A stretch of DNA of 5,409 bases, taken from positions 1 to 5,409 of the forward strand of contig JAEDOE010000105.1 in NCBI GenBank assembly GCA_016302095.1. Direction: 5' to 3'. This DNA comes from Anaerovibrio sp. GTDB lineage: Bacteria > Bacillota > Negativicutes > Selenomonadales > Selenomonadaceae. The translations under genes and the position numbers were made by a program. The notes beneath the pieces are model-generated. The model had not been told where the DNA came from, made no database searches, and saw nothing but the letters and a program-made list of their open reading frames with translations. Of this stretch, positions 1 through 4,582 are shown one piece after another. Each line of letters begins with the position of its first letter. Position 1 is the first letter of the stretch.

Positions 1-12
1 ATTTCCCTCGCC

Positions 13-987
13 TTAGCAGGTTTCTCCCTGCTGGAATTTCATAGGCAGGGGAGTCAGGTCAGGCAAAGGCTCGTGGCGGATCAGGGCTATGATGGTGTCA
101 GCCGCTTTTTTGCCCAGCTCTGAGATGGGCTGGAGGATAGCTGTCAGCATCAGGGACGGCAGGCGGGAGATATATGTGCCGTCATAGGCGACGATGGACA
201 GCTCCTCCGGAACCCGGCGCCTGCGCAGGGATGCTTCCCGGAGGGCGGCTATGGCACCCAGGTCGGTGCTGGAAATGGCATCCACATCAGGGTAACGGTC
301 AAATACTTTTTTGGCGGCACGGGCAAAGTCTTCCGGCCGCAGGGCATTGGCAGACATCACTACGCTGTCCAGCTGTATGCCTGCCTCCTGGATGCAGCGG
401 CTGAATACATCCTCATGCTCATGGGCGGGGGTGTGGACGCTGGGATGGCCGGTGATTTGCACCACATGCTTTGGTTTTCTCGCCAGCAGCGCCTTGGCTG
501 CCATGGTGCCTCCCTGATTGTGGTCTGCCCTGACAATGGGAATACTGTCGTTGATAAACCTGTCAAATGCCACAATGGGCAGGTCAATATCCCTGTAGCT
601 TTCCAGATGCAGGGCATGGGCTCCTACAATCAGGCCGTCCATGGTGTGGCGGCGCAGCATATCCAGAAAGACCAGCTCGGAGTTTTCCTTTTCGCCGGTG
701 GAGCAAATCATGGTCTTGTAGCCGTAGCGGTACAGGGCGATTTCGATTTCGTGCAGCAGGGCTGCAAAGAAAGGGTGGGCTATGTCAGGGATGATGACAC
801 CGATGATATTGGTGCGGTTCAGGGACAGGTTCCGTGCTACCTCGCTGGGCACATAGTTCAGCTCCTTCACGGCAGCCTGGACCTTGGCCCGGGTGGCCTC
901 CGATACATAGCCCTTATTGTTGAGAACCAGGGACACTGTGCTGGGACTTACGTTTGCCAGCTTTGCCACATCTTTGATTTTTGCCAT
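13..987 (-). CDS. LacI-family transcriptional repressor of the adjacent sucrose genes
   Basis: A 324-residue DNA-binding repressor of the LacI/GalR family, probably the local sugar-responsive regulator (CscR/ScrR role). The N-terminus carries the LacI helix-turn-helix: IKDVAKLANVSPSTVSLVLN at about residues 4-23. A hinge helix follows with its conserved leucine (L54 in VARNLS), then a periplasmic-binding-protein-like effector domain beginning at IIGVIIPD (61-68). The late motif VPEELSIVAYD and the P-x-L-x-L-T segment are typical of the family's second subdomain. Specificity positions matching LacI Tyr17, Gln18 and Arg22 are Pro15, Ser16 and Leu20. The protein ends shortly after the core, with no LacI-like C-terminal leucine heptads, so a dimer is expected rather than a tetramer. 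The ATG has AAGGA at 999-1003 (minus strand), 11 nt upstream. It is divergent from the GH32 gene, and three LacI-type operators lie between them. The family call is secure. The effector (sucrose, fructose or a phosphate) is inferred from context only. Confidence 0.95.
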   Translation of the reverse strand: MAKIKDVAKLANVSPSTVSLVLNNKGYVSEATRAKVQAAVKELNYVPSEVARNLSLNRTNIIGVIIPDIAHPFFAALLHEIEIALYRYGYKTMICSTGEKENSELVFLDMLRRHTMDGLIVGAHALHLESYRDIDLPIVAFDRFINDSIPIVRADHNQGGTMAAKALLARKPKHVVQITGHPSVHTPAHEHEDVFSRCIQEAGIQLDSVVMSANALRPEDFARAAKKVFDRYPDVDAISSTDLGAIAALREASLRRRRVPEELSIVAYDGTYISRLPSLMLTAILQPISELGKKAADTIIALIRHEPLPDLTPLPMKFQQGETC

Positions 988-1033
988 AGAAGTCGGTTTC
1001 CTTTCAGGGATTTTTTGAAATGCTTATGTGGTT

Positions 1034-1042
1034 ATTTTAGCA
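1034..1042 (-). promoter_or_regulatory. Putative extended -10 promoter of the LacI-family gene
   Basis: On the minus strand the sequence reads TGCTAAAAT, an extended -10 (TGn) followed by a 5/6 match to TATAAT. No good -35 is visible at 16-18 bp, which is tolerable for an extended -10 promoter. Transcription would begin near 1027, giving a leader of about 40 nt before the ATG. No operator of the type seen on the other side overlaps it, so strong autorepression is not suggested by sequence. Confidence 0.4.
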
Positions 1043-1063
1043 CAAAAAATAGTTTTGTGTGCT
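1039..1063. repeat. Imperfect inverted repeat upstream of the sucrose promoter
   Basis: AGCACAAAAAA (1039-1049) and TTTTGTGTGCT (1053-1063) are inverted copies with one mismatch around a TAG centre. The repeat overlaps the repressor's putative -10 and ends 11 bp before the -35 of the GH32 promoter, so it could be a binding site for a second regulator. It does not resemble the CG-centred operators downstream, nor a catabolite-responsive element. AT-richness makes a chance origin possible. Confidence 0.35.
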
Positions 1064-1074
1064 GAAAAAAATGA

Positions 1075-1103
1075 TTGACAGCAGGGCTGATTTGCTATAT
1101 ACT
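1075..1103 (+). promoter_or_regulatory. Main promoter of the sucrose operon (housekeeping sigma type)
   Basis: TTGACA at 1075-1080 is a perfect -35. It is followed by a 17-bp spacer and TATACT (1098-1103), a 5/6 match to the -10. Expected transcription start is near 1110, inside operator 1, so repressor binding would directly block initiation. This is the strongest promoter visible in the divergent region and it points at the GH32 gene. Confidence 0.85.
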
Positions 1104-1108
1104 CTAGC

Positions 1109-1126
1109 TATCGAAACGGTTCGATA
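1109..1126. promoter_or_regulatory. Operator 1 (LacI-type palindrome at the transcription start)
   Basis: TATCGAAACGGTTCGATA is an 18-bp palindrome with a central CG step and one asymmetric base pair per half, the classic architecture of LacI/GalR-family sites. It differs from a cre site at the outer G/C positions, so the neighbouring repressor is a better candidate than CcpA. It covers the predicted start site of the TTGACA/TATACT promoter. Confidence 0.8.
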
Positions 1127-1207
1127 CAAGCGGCTGGAATAGAAAAGGGTGATTTAACCAGCTGCCGGATGTGTCAGGGGTTGCCGTTTCGCTTTCTTGG
1201 AAATACG

Positions 1208-1225
1208 TCTCGAACCGATTTGATG
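1208..1225. promoter_or_regulatory. Operator 2 (degenerate LacI-type site)
   Basis: TCTCGAACCGATTTGATG has a central CG. Its left half is close to operator 1 (TCGAACC versus TCGAAAC) and its right half is more divergent. Its centre lies 99 bp downstream of operator 1, in the transcribed leader. It forms most of the left arm of the 28-bp inverted repeat, so it is an inverted near-copy of operator 3. Confidence 0.55.
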
Positions 1226-1320
1226 GATGAGTAATCGCGCCAATAGCTATTGGGTACAGTCTTCCATTCCCTTGTTAGCTGCTATTGGTTCCCTCAGTTC
1301 TCCCATTTTTTTTACTCGTC

Positions 1321-1338
1321 CATCAAACCGGTTCGAGA
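1321..1338. promoter_or_regulatory. Operator 3 (LacI-type site in the leader)
   Basis: CATCAAACCGGTTCGAGA has a central CG with halves CATCAAACC and (inverted) TCTCGAACC. It is 212 bp, centre to centre, from operator 1 and 113 bp from operator 2, and lies about 80 bp before the GH32 start. It is a better palindrome than operator 2. Repressor bound here could act as a transcription roadblock. Confidence 0.6.
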
Positions 1339-1404
1339 CAGCGGTTGCAGGAAAAAGGTTTAATTCTATTTATTTTAAGGATGTATTTATAAGCATTATT
1401 GCAT

Positions 1405-1411
1405 GGAGGGG
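1405..1411 (+). promoter_or_regulatory. Ribosome binding site that decides the GH32 start
   Basis: GGAGGGG sits 7 nt before the ATG at 1419 but only 1 nt before the in-frame ATG at 1413, so 1419 is the likely initiator. The open frame upstream to 1227 has no comparable site and crosses the operators. Confidence 0.85.
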
Positions 1412-1418
1412 TATGCAA

Positions 1419-2894
1419 ATGACAACTGAAAATGGTCTTGTAAAAGCTGATGAGTTTATTGCTGCCAACGCTGGCAAGGTAAGCAAGCGCTGGTATCCGA
1501 GGTTCCACATCGCACCGCCTGTGGGCTGGTGCAACGACCCGAACGGCTTTTGCTATTATCAGGGGACCTGGCACTTTTTCTATCAGTTTTATCCTTATGA
1601 GCCAAAGTGGGGGCCTATGCACTGGGGGCATGTCACCAGCAAGGATTTGGTTCATTGGCAGCATGAGAAGACTGCACTCTGCCCTGACAAGCCATACGAT
1701 GTGGACGGCTGCTTTACGGGCAGCGGCATCGAGAAGGACGGCAGGCTGTATCTCCTGTATACCGGTCATGTGGATTTGCTGAAAAAGCCGGGACAGCCGG
1801 ACAGGATTGAGAGCCAGTGCCTGGCTGTCAGTGAAGACGGCATCAATTTTGCCAAGCTGGAGCAGAATCCTGTCATCACCTTGCCGGAAAATGTCTCCAA
1901 GGCAGAGGACCATCATTTCCGTGACCCGAAGGTTTGGGAACATGAGGGCACTTATTATACGGTGGTGGGTGCTCAGACTGAGGAGGAGACAGGGCAGGTG
2001 CTGCTGTTCAAGTCCCAGGATTTGGTGCAGTGGGATTTTGTCAACGTAATGGCAAGAGCCAGGGGCAATGAGGGCTTTATGTGGGAATGCCCGAATTTTG
2101 CGGAGTTTGACGGGCATGAGGCACTGATTATGTCGCCACAGGGGGTAAAGCCTGAGGGCTATCGCTTTATGAATCTTCATCAGTCTGTAGCCATGCTGGG
2201 GGCAATGGATTATGAGTCCGGCAGGTTCTATCGGGATGAGTTCCAGCTTTTGGATCACGGCTTTGATTTTTATGCACCTCAGGTGGCACAGGCACCTGAT
2301 GGACGCTGCCTGATGTTTGGCTGGCTGGCAATGTGGGAAAGCGCCATGCCGGAGCAGGCGGACAACTGGGCATGTCAGATGACCGTGCCGAGGGAGCTGC
2401 ACTACCGGGAGGGCAGGGTTGTATCCACGCCGGCAGCGGAGCTGGAGTCCTTGCGGCAGGAGGCTTATGTGGAGAATGCCTGCGCCTTTAGTGAGGAATG
2501 TTCCTTTGAACGCTGGAATCTGCCGGCAGGGGAGCTGTGCGCGGATTTCGATTTGACCTCCGCAGAGGGGCTGGCTGTGCATTTTTGTGATGGCGCGTCC
2601 ATTGCTGTGAGCCTGTTGATTGAGAAGGCAAGCGGCAGCGTCCGACTTACCAGAAAGTCTCCTATGAGCGGCAGAAGCGAGGAGCGCAGGGGGCAGCTGG
2701 CAGACGGCACGAAGCATATTTCCCTGCGGGTGTTCAAGGATAATTCTTCCCTTGAGTTCTTCATCAATGATGGTGATTTGGTGTTCAGCACCAGGTATTA
2801 TCCGCAGATGGAGGACAGGGCAGTGATTTTTGAGCCTCAGGGGGGCTCTGTGCTGATGGAGCGGGGTACTTTCTATCAGCTGGCTGACATGTGA
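1419..2894 (+). CDS. cscA: Cytoplasmic GH32 beta-fructosidase (sucrose hydrolase / invertase)
   Basis: A 491-residue glycoside hydrolase family 32 enzyme that hydrolyses the beta-fructofuranosyl bond of sucrose or sucrose-6-phosphate. The three catalytic motifs are present. WCNDPNG (37-43) carries the nucleophile Asp40, FRDP (167-170) the transition-state stabiliser Asp169, and WECPNF the acid/base Glu223 in the EC signature. CFTGSG (98-103) is another family block. The first roughly 330 residues form the five-bladed propeller, and the remainder is the beta-sandwich domain. There is no signal peptide, so it acts inside the cell. Length matches CscA/SacA/ScrB enzymes. Start 1419 is chosen for its ribosome binding site; 1413 would add two residues. 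A non-PTS permease follows, so free sucrose is the more likely substrate (cscA role) than sucrose-6-phosphate (scrB role). Sequence alone does not separate these, and short fructo-oligosaccharides are also possible. Confidence 0.95.
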   Translation: MTTENGLVKADEFIAANAGKVSKRWYPRFHIAPPVGWCNDPNGFCYYQGTWHFFYQFYPYEPKWGPMHWGHVTSKDLVHWQHEKTALCPDKPYDVDGCFTGSGIEKDGRLYLLYTGHVDLLKKPGQPDRIESQCLAVSEDGINFAKLEQNPVITLPENVSKAEDHHFRDPKVWEHEGTYYTVVGAQTEEETGQVLLFKSQDLVQWDFVNVMARARGNEGFMWECPNFAEFDGHEALIMSPQGVKPEGYRFMNLHQSVAMLGAMDYESGRFYRDEFQLLDHGFDFYAPQVAQAPDGRCLMFGWLAMWESAMPEQADNWACQMTVPRELHYREGRVVSTPAAELESLRQEAYVENACAFSEECSFERWNLPAGELCADFDLTSAEGLAVHFCDGASIAVSLLIEKASGSVRLTRKSPMSGRSEERRGQLADGTKHISLRVFKDNSSLEFFINDGDLVFSTRYYPQMEDRAVIFEPQGGSVLMERGTFYQLADM

Positions 2895-2925
2895 TTTTTC
2901 TTTGCGGGGTTTTGATGGAAAATCA
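2892..2925 (+). other. AT-rich hairpin at the end of the GH32 gene
   Basis: TGATTTTTC (2892-2900) can pair with GGAAAATCA (2917-2925) as a 9-bp stem with one G-U pair and a 16-nt loop. It includes the stop codon and is followed by TTTAAGTTT. It is too weak for a convincing terminator. It might stabilise the GH32 message or partly uncouple it from the permease gene. Confidence 0.35.
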
Positions 2926-2949
2926 TTTAAGTTTGGCACAAGTTTTGCA

Positions 2950-2966
2950 TATAATATGTATATAAT
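2950..2966 (+). promoter_or_regulatory. Twin TATAAT boxes: possible internal promoter for the permease gene
   Basis: Two perfect TATAAT hexamers lie 11 bp apart (2950-2955 and 2961-2966) within the 92-bp gap before the permease. Neither has a good -35 at 16-18 bp; TTGGCA at 2933-2938 is 11 and 22 bp away. Starts near 2962 or 2973 would give a very short leader carrying the ribosome binding site GAGGGG (2973-2978). No operator of the divergent-region type is nearby, so any promoter here would give basal expression. An AT-rich spacer without function is the alternative. Confidence 0.4.
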
Positions 2967-2986
2967 GTAATAGAGGGGTTATAAAA

Positions 2987-4225
2987 ATGAAAAATTCTGT
3001 ATACCTGCGCCTGAGCAGCTTTTTGTTTACCTTTTTCTTCTGCTGGCTGGTATTTCTTGCCTTTATGCCTATTTGGTTCAAGCAGGTACTGCATCTGAGC
3101 GGTGCCCAGATTGGCACGATTTATGCTGCCAACGCTATTGCTGCTATGACATTCCAGCCTATATACGGCTATATTTCTGACCGCATCGGCCTCAGGAAGC
3201 ATCTCTTGGGGTTCATCAATTTCTGTGTAGCTATGACGGCACCGTTTTTCCTGCTGGTTTATCAGCCCCTTTTGGAAAGCTTCTTCTTTGCCGGCGTAGT
3301 GGCTGGCGCCCTGTTCATGGCTATTGCCTACAATGCAGGCGTGGCAGCTATTGAGTCCTTTGTGGAGAAGGCAGGACGCAGCAATGATTTTGAGTTTGGC
3401 CGCGCCCGCTGCTGGGGCTCCCTGGGTGCAGCGGTAGGTATTTTTGCTGCCGGGCTGGTGTTCAATCTCAATCCTAGCTATATCTTTATCCTGGCATCCA
3501 TCATGTCCCTGCCGCTGGCAGCTATTCTCTATACCACCCGGCTGAAGGCAGCTGATTTGGAGATTGCACAGAAGAACAATATTTCTCTGGCAGATGTCAA
3601 GGCGCTGTTCAAGATTAAGAATGTGTGGCTGTTCATGATTTTCATTCTGGGCTCTGCCTGCGTGTACGGCGTGTTTGACCAGCAGTTTGCCATCTATTAT
3701 GCTTCCCTGTTTCCTACTGAGGCAGAGGGCAACGAGGCTTTTGGCTACCTGAATTCCTTCCAGGTATTTTTGGAGGCTGCTGCCATGTTTGCGGCACCGT
3801 ATTTTGTCAACAAGCTGGGAGCAAAGCGCAGCCTGATTCTTGCCGGTACCATTATGACCTGCCGCATGGTAGGCTCCGGCGTGGTGGTAAATACAATCGG
3901 CATTTCTGCTATCAAGCTTTTGCATGCCGTAGAGCTGTCCCTGCTGCTGGTAGCTGTGTTCAAGTACATTGCCAAAAACTTTGACAACCGCCTGGCTTCT
4001 GTAATGTATCTGGTAGGCTATCAGCTGTCCAATCAGCTGGGGGCTGCTATCCTTTCGCCGGTTGTAGGCTCCTTCTATGACAGCATCGGCTTCCCTAGCA
4101 CCTATCTGTTCCTGGGAGCAGTGGTGGGCTCCTTTACCCTGTTTGGTGCCTTTGTGCTGGTATCTGACAGCAAGGCTCCTTATCAGCAGAGGGAGGAGGC
4201 AGAGTCTGCCCCTGAGGCAGCATAA
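2987..4225 (+). CDS. cscB: LacY/CscB-type sugar:H+ symporter (sucrose permease), MFS
   Basis: A 412-residue inner-membrane transporter of the oligosaccharide:H+ symporter family (LacY, CscB, RafB, MelY), recognisable over its whole length, with twelve hydrophobic segments expected. Conserved blocks include SDRIGLRKHLL (64-74), ESFVEK then FEFGRAR, FDQQFA, and KLLHAVE. Key LacY residues map with constant offsets. Glu126/Arg144 correspond to E123/R141 (sugar binding), and Arg302, Lys319, His322 and Glu325 to R293, K310, H313 and E316 (proton coupling). The LacY Asp237-Lys358 pair is absent (G228/N349), and the LacY Glu269 position is Val (V260) inside FGYLNSFQVFLEA. As I recall the E. coli proteins, both features match CscB rather than LacY, supporting sucrose transport. 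LacY Trp151 is replaced by A148. Ribosome binding site GAGGGG is 8 nt upstream. The gene lies 92 bp after the GH32 gene and is closed by a terminator. Raffinose or melibiose transport is not excluded. Confidence 0.93.
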   Translation: MKNSVYLRLSSFLFTFFFCWLVFLAFMPIWFKQVLHLSGAQIGTIYAANAIAAMTFQPIYGYISDRIGLRKHLLGFINFCVAMTAPFFLLVYQPLLESFFFAGVVAGALFMAIAYNAGVAAIESFVEKAGRSNDFEFGRARCWGSLGAAVGIFAAGLVFNLNPSYIFILASIMSLPLAAILYTTRLKAADLEIAQKNNISLADVKALFKIKNVWLFMIFILGSACVYGVFDQQFAIYYASLFPTEAEGNEAFGYLNSFQVFLEAAAMFAAPYFVNKLGAKRSLILAGTIMTCRMVGSGVVVNTIGISAIKLLHAVELSLLLVAVFKYIAKNFDNRLASVMYLVGYQLSNQLGAAILSPVVGSFYDSIGFPSTYLFLGAVVGSFTLFGAFVLVSDSKAPYQQREEAESAPEAA

Positions 4226-4274
4226 CGAAGTTTCATAGCTAGCAATGCAATTTCATATCTGCTTGTTTCTTTTG

Positions 4275-4301
4275 GAGGCTGACCGTCAGGCAGCCTCTTT
4301 T
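4275..4301 (+). terminator. Rho-independent terminator after the permease gene
   Basis: GAGGCTG (4275-4281) and CAGCCTC (4291-4297) form a 7-bp GC-rich stem with a 9-nt loop, directly followed by TTTT and further T-rich sequence. It lies 50 bp after the permease stop codon and separates the sugar operon from mraZ. Confidence 0.8.
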
Positions 4302-4330
4302 GATTATGGTTATTTTGCTGGATGATGGGC

Positions 4331-4410
4331 TGCTATCACATGCTGTGCTATGTTATCTCATCTCATCTCATGCTATTCTGTGCTATCCCATGCTATGCTA
4401 TGGGATTCTG
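4331..4410. repeat. Degenerate 5/10-bp tandem repeat, 8 units of 10 bp
   Basis: Eight consecutive decamers start TGCTAT or a close variant: tgctatcaca, tgctgtgcta, tgttatctca, tctcatctca, tgctattctg, tgctatccca, tgctatgcta, tgggattctg. Consensus is about TGCTATCCYA. Every 5-bp sub-unit begins with T and ends with A or G, so the basic period is 5 bp, with a perfect ATCTC x3 run inside (4355-4369). It lies just beyond the terminator. Slippage-generated sequence without function is the default reading. Confidence 0.7.
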
Positions 4411-4501
4411 CTTATTGGCAGCACTGCATATTTATTGATGCTTTCATAGAGAAAAAGATGTATTTTTCTAGGAGATTGTACTCATTTTGCAGTAAAAAAT
4501 G

Positions 4502-4507
4502 AATAAT
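4502..4507 (+). promoter_or_regulatory. Tentative -10 element of the mraZ promoter
   Basis: AATAAT matches TATAAT at 5 of 6 positions and lies just upstream of the GTGG boxes, a sensible place for the mra promoter. The nearest plausible -35, TTGTAC (4476-4481), is 20 bp away, longer than optimal. The start would be near 4514, placing the boxes just inside the transcript, where MraZ could block RNA polymerase. Confidence 0.35.
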
Positions 4508-4529
4508 TGCTGCATGACCTACCAAAAAA

Positions 4530-4553
4530 GTGGCAAAAAGTGGGGGAATGTGG
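4530..4553 (+). promoter_or_regulatory. MraZ boxes: three GTGG repeats with 10-bp period
   Basis: GTGG occurs at 4530-4533, 4540-4543 and 4550-4553, exactly one helical turn apart and preceded by A-rich spacers (AAAAAGTGGC, AAAAAGTGGG, GAATGTGGTA). MraZ proteins are known to bind arrays of short G-rich direct repeats with 10-bp spacing upstream of their own gene and to repress the mra/dcw promoter. This is the expected autoregulatory operator. A further GTGG at 4570-4573 keeps the 10-bp register with one unit missing (4560). Confidence 0.8.
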
Positions 4554-4582
4554 TAACATATCCATGAAGGTGGTGAGGAAGT

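Larger units (their letters stand above)
1207..1339. repeat. Long inverted repeat, 28-bp arms, around a 77-bp spacer
   Basis: Arms 1207-1234 and 1312-1339 are inverted copies matching at 26 of 28 positions. The repeat stops sharply at both ends. Each arm contains a LacI-type operator but extends about 10 bp beyond it on the inner side (GATGAGTAA versus the inverse of TTACTCGTC). The spacer contains a perfect 14-bp palindrome CCAATAGCTATTGG (1240-1253) and a further GCTATTGG at 1281-1288, and ends in eight T residues (1306-1313). I see no target-site duplication. In RNA the arms could pair into a long stem upstream of the GH32 ribosome binding site. Candidate explanations are inverted operator duplication, a small terminal-repeat element, or an invertible segment. 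Confidence 0.8.
988..1418. other. Divergent regulatory region between the repressor and the GH32 gene
   Basis: This 431-bp gap is not protein-coding by my reading. In order it holds a putative extended -10 for the repressor (1034-1042, minus strand), an AT-rich imperfect inverted repeat (1039-1063), a near-consensus plus-strand promoter (1075-1103), and operator 1 (1109-1126). It continues with about 80 bp of leader, a large inverted repeat whose arms contain operators 2 and 3 (1207-1339), an AT-rich stretch, and the GH32 ribosome binding site (1405-1411). The resulting leader of the GH32 mRNA would be about 310 nt, which is unusually long for such an operon. An open frame continues upstream of the GH32 start back to 1227 but has no ribosome binding site. 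Confidence 0.85.
4226..4582. other. Intergenic region between the sugar operon and mraZ
   Basis: This 357-bp gap contains the permease terminator (4275-4301), an 80-bp degenerate tandem repeat (4331-4410), an AT-rich stretch with a small hairpin (AGAAAAA 4450-4456 / TTTTTCT 4463-4469), and the mraZ control region with GTGG boxes (4530-4553). I see no convincing gene. A 32-codon hydrophobic frame from 4340 lacks a ribosome binding site and is made mostly of the repeat. The functional break between accessory sugar genes and the dcw cluster falls here. Confidence 0.8.

Noticed and set aside
415..1065. 216-codon plus-strand open frame opposite the LacI-family gene
   Set aside because: It overlaps a well-supported repressor gene and its divergent promoter, with no ribosome binding site or recognisable domain.
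1109..1126. Operator 1 as a CcpA cre site
   Set aside because: The outer positions are TC...GA instead of the TG...CA typical of cre, and similar sites recur next to the adjacent repressor gene.
1169..1234. 21-codon small frame in the GH32 leader
   Set aside because: There is no convincing ribosome binding site and no conservation evidence, so it is not listed as a gene; it is mentioned only in the leader finding.
1207..1339. Integron attC site or insertion-sequence remnant
   Set aside because: No attC core motifs, no target-site duplication and no transposase or integrase fragment are visible; a terminal-repeat element remains only a hypothesis.
1227..1418. 64-residue N-terminal extension of the GH32 protein from the ATG at 1227
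   Set aside because: The ATG at 1227 lacks a ribosome binding site and the extension runs through the inverted repeat and operator 3. The extra residues do not resemble GH32 or a proper signal peptide, and GGAGGGG is well placed for 1419.
1323..2939. 538-codon open frame on the minus strand opposite the GH32 gene
   Set aside because: It is antisense to a gene with clear catalytic motifs, its translation is rich in His/Pro/Arg/Leu low-information sequence, and no family motif or ribosome binding site is visible. Its length follows from codon bias of the opposite strand.
2927..3925. 332-codon open frame on the minus strand opposite the permease gene
   Set aside because: It is antisense to a full-length LacY-type gene with conserved functional residues; the hydrophilic Gln/His/Cys-rich translation looks like a shadow.
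4331..4410. CRISPR array
   Set aside because: Units are 5/10 bp, contiguous and degenerate, with no unique spacers.
4340..4438. 32-codon hydrophobic small frame (MLCYVISSHLML...) that could be a membrane microprotein
   Set aside because: There is no ribosome binding site, most of it is translated tandem repeat, and T-rich second codon positions give hydrophobic residues by default.
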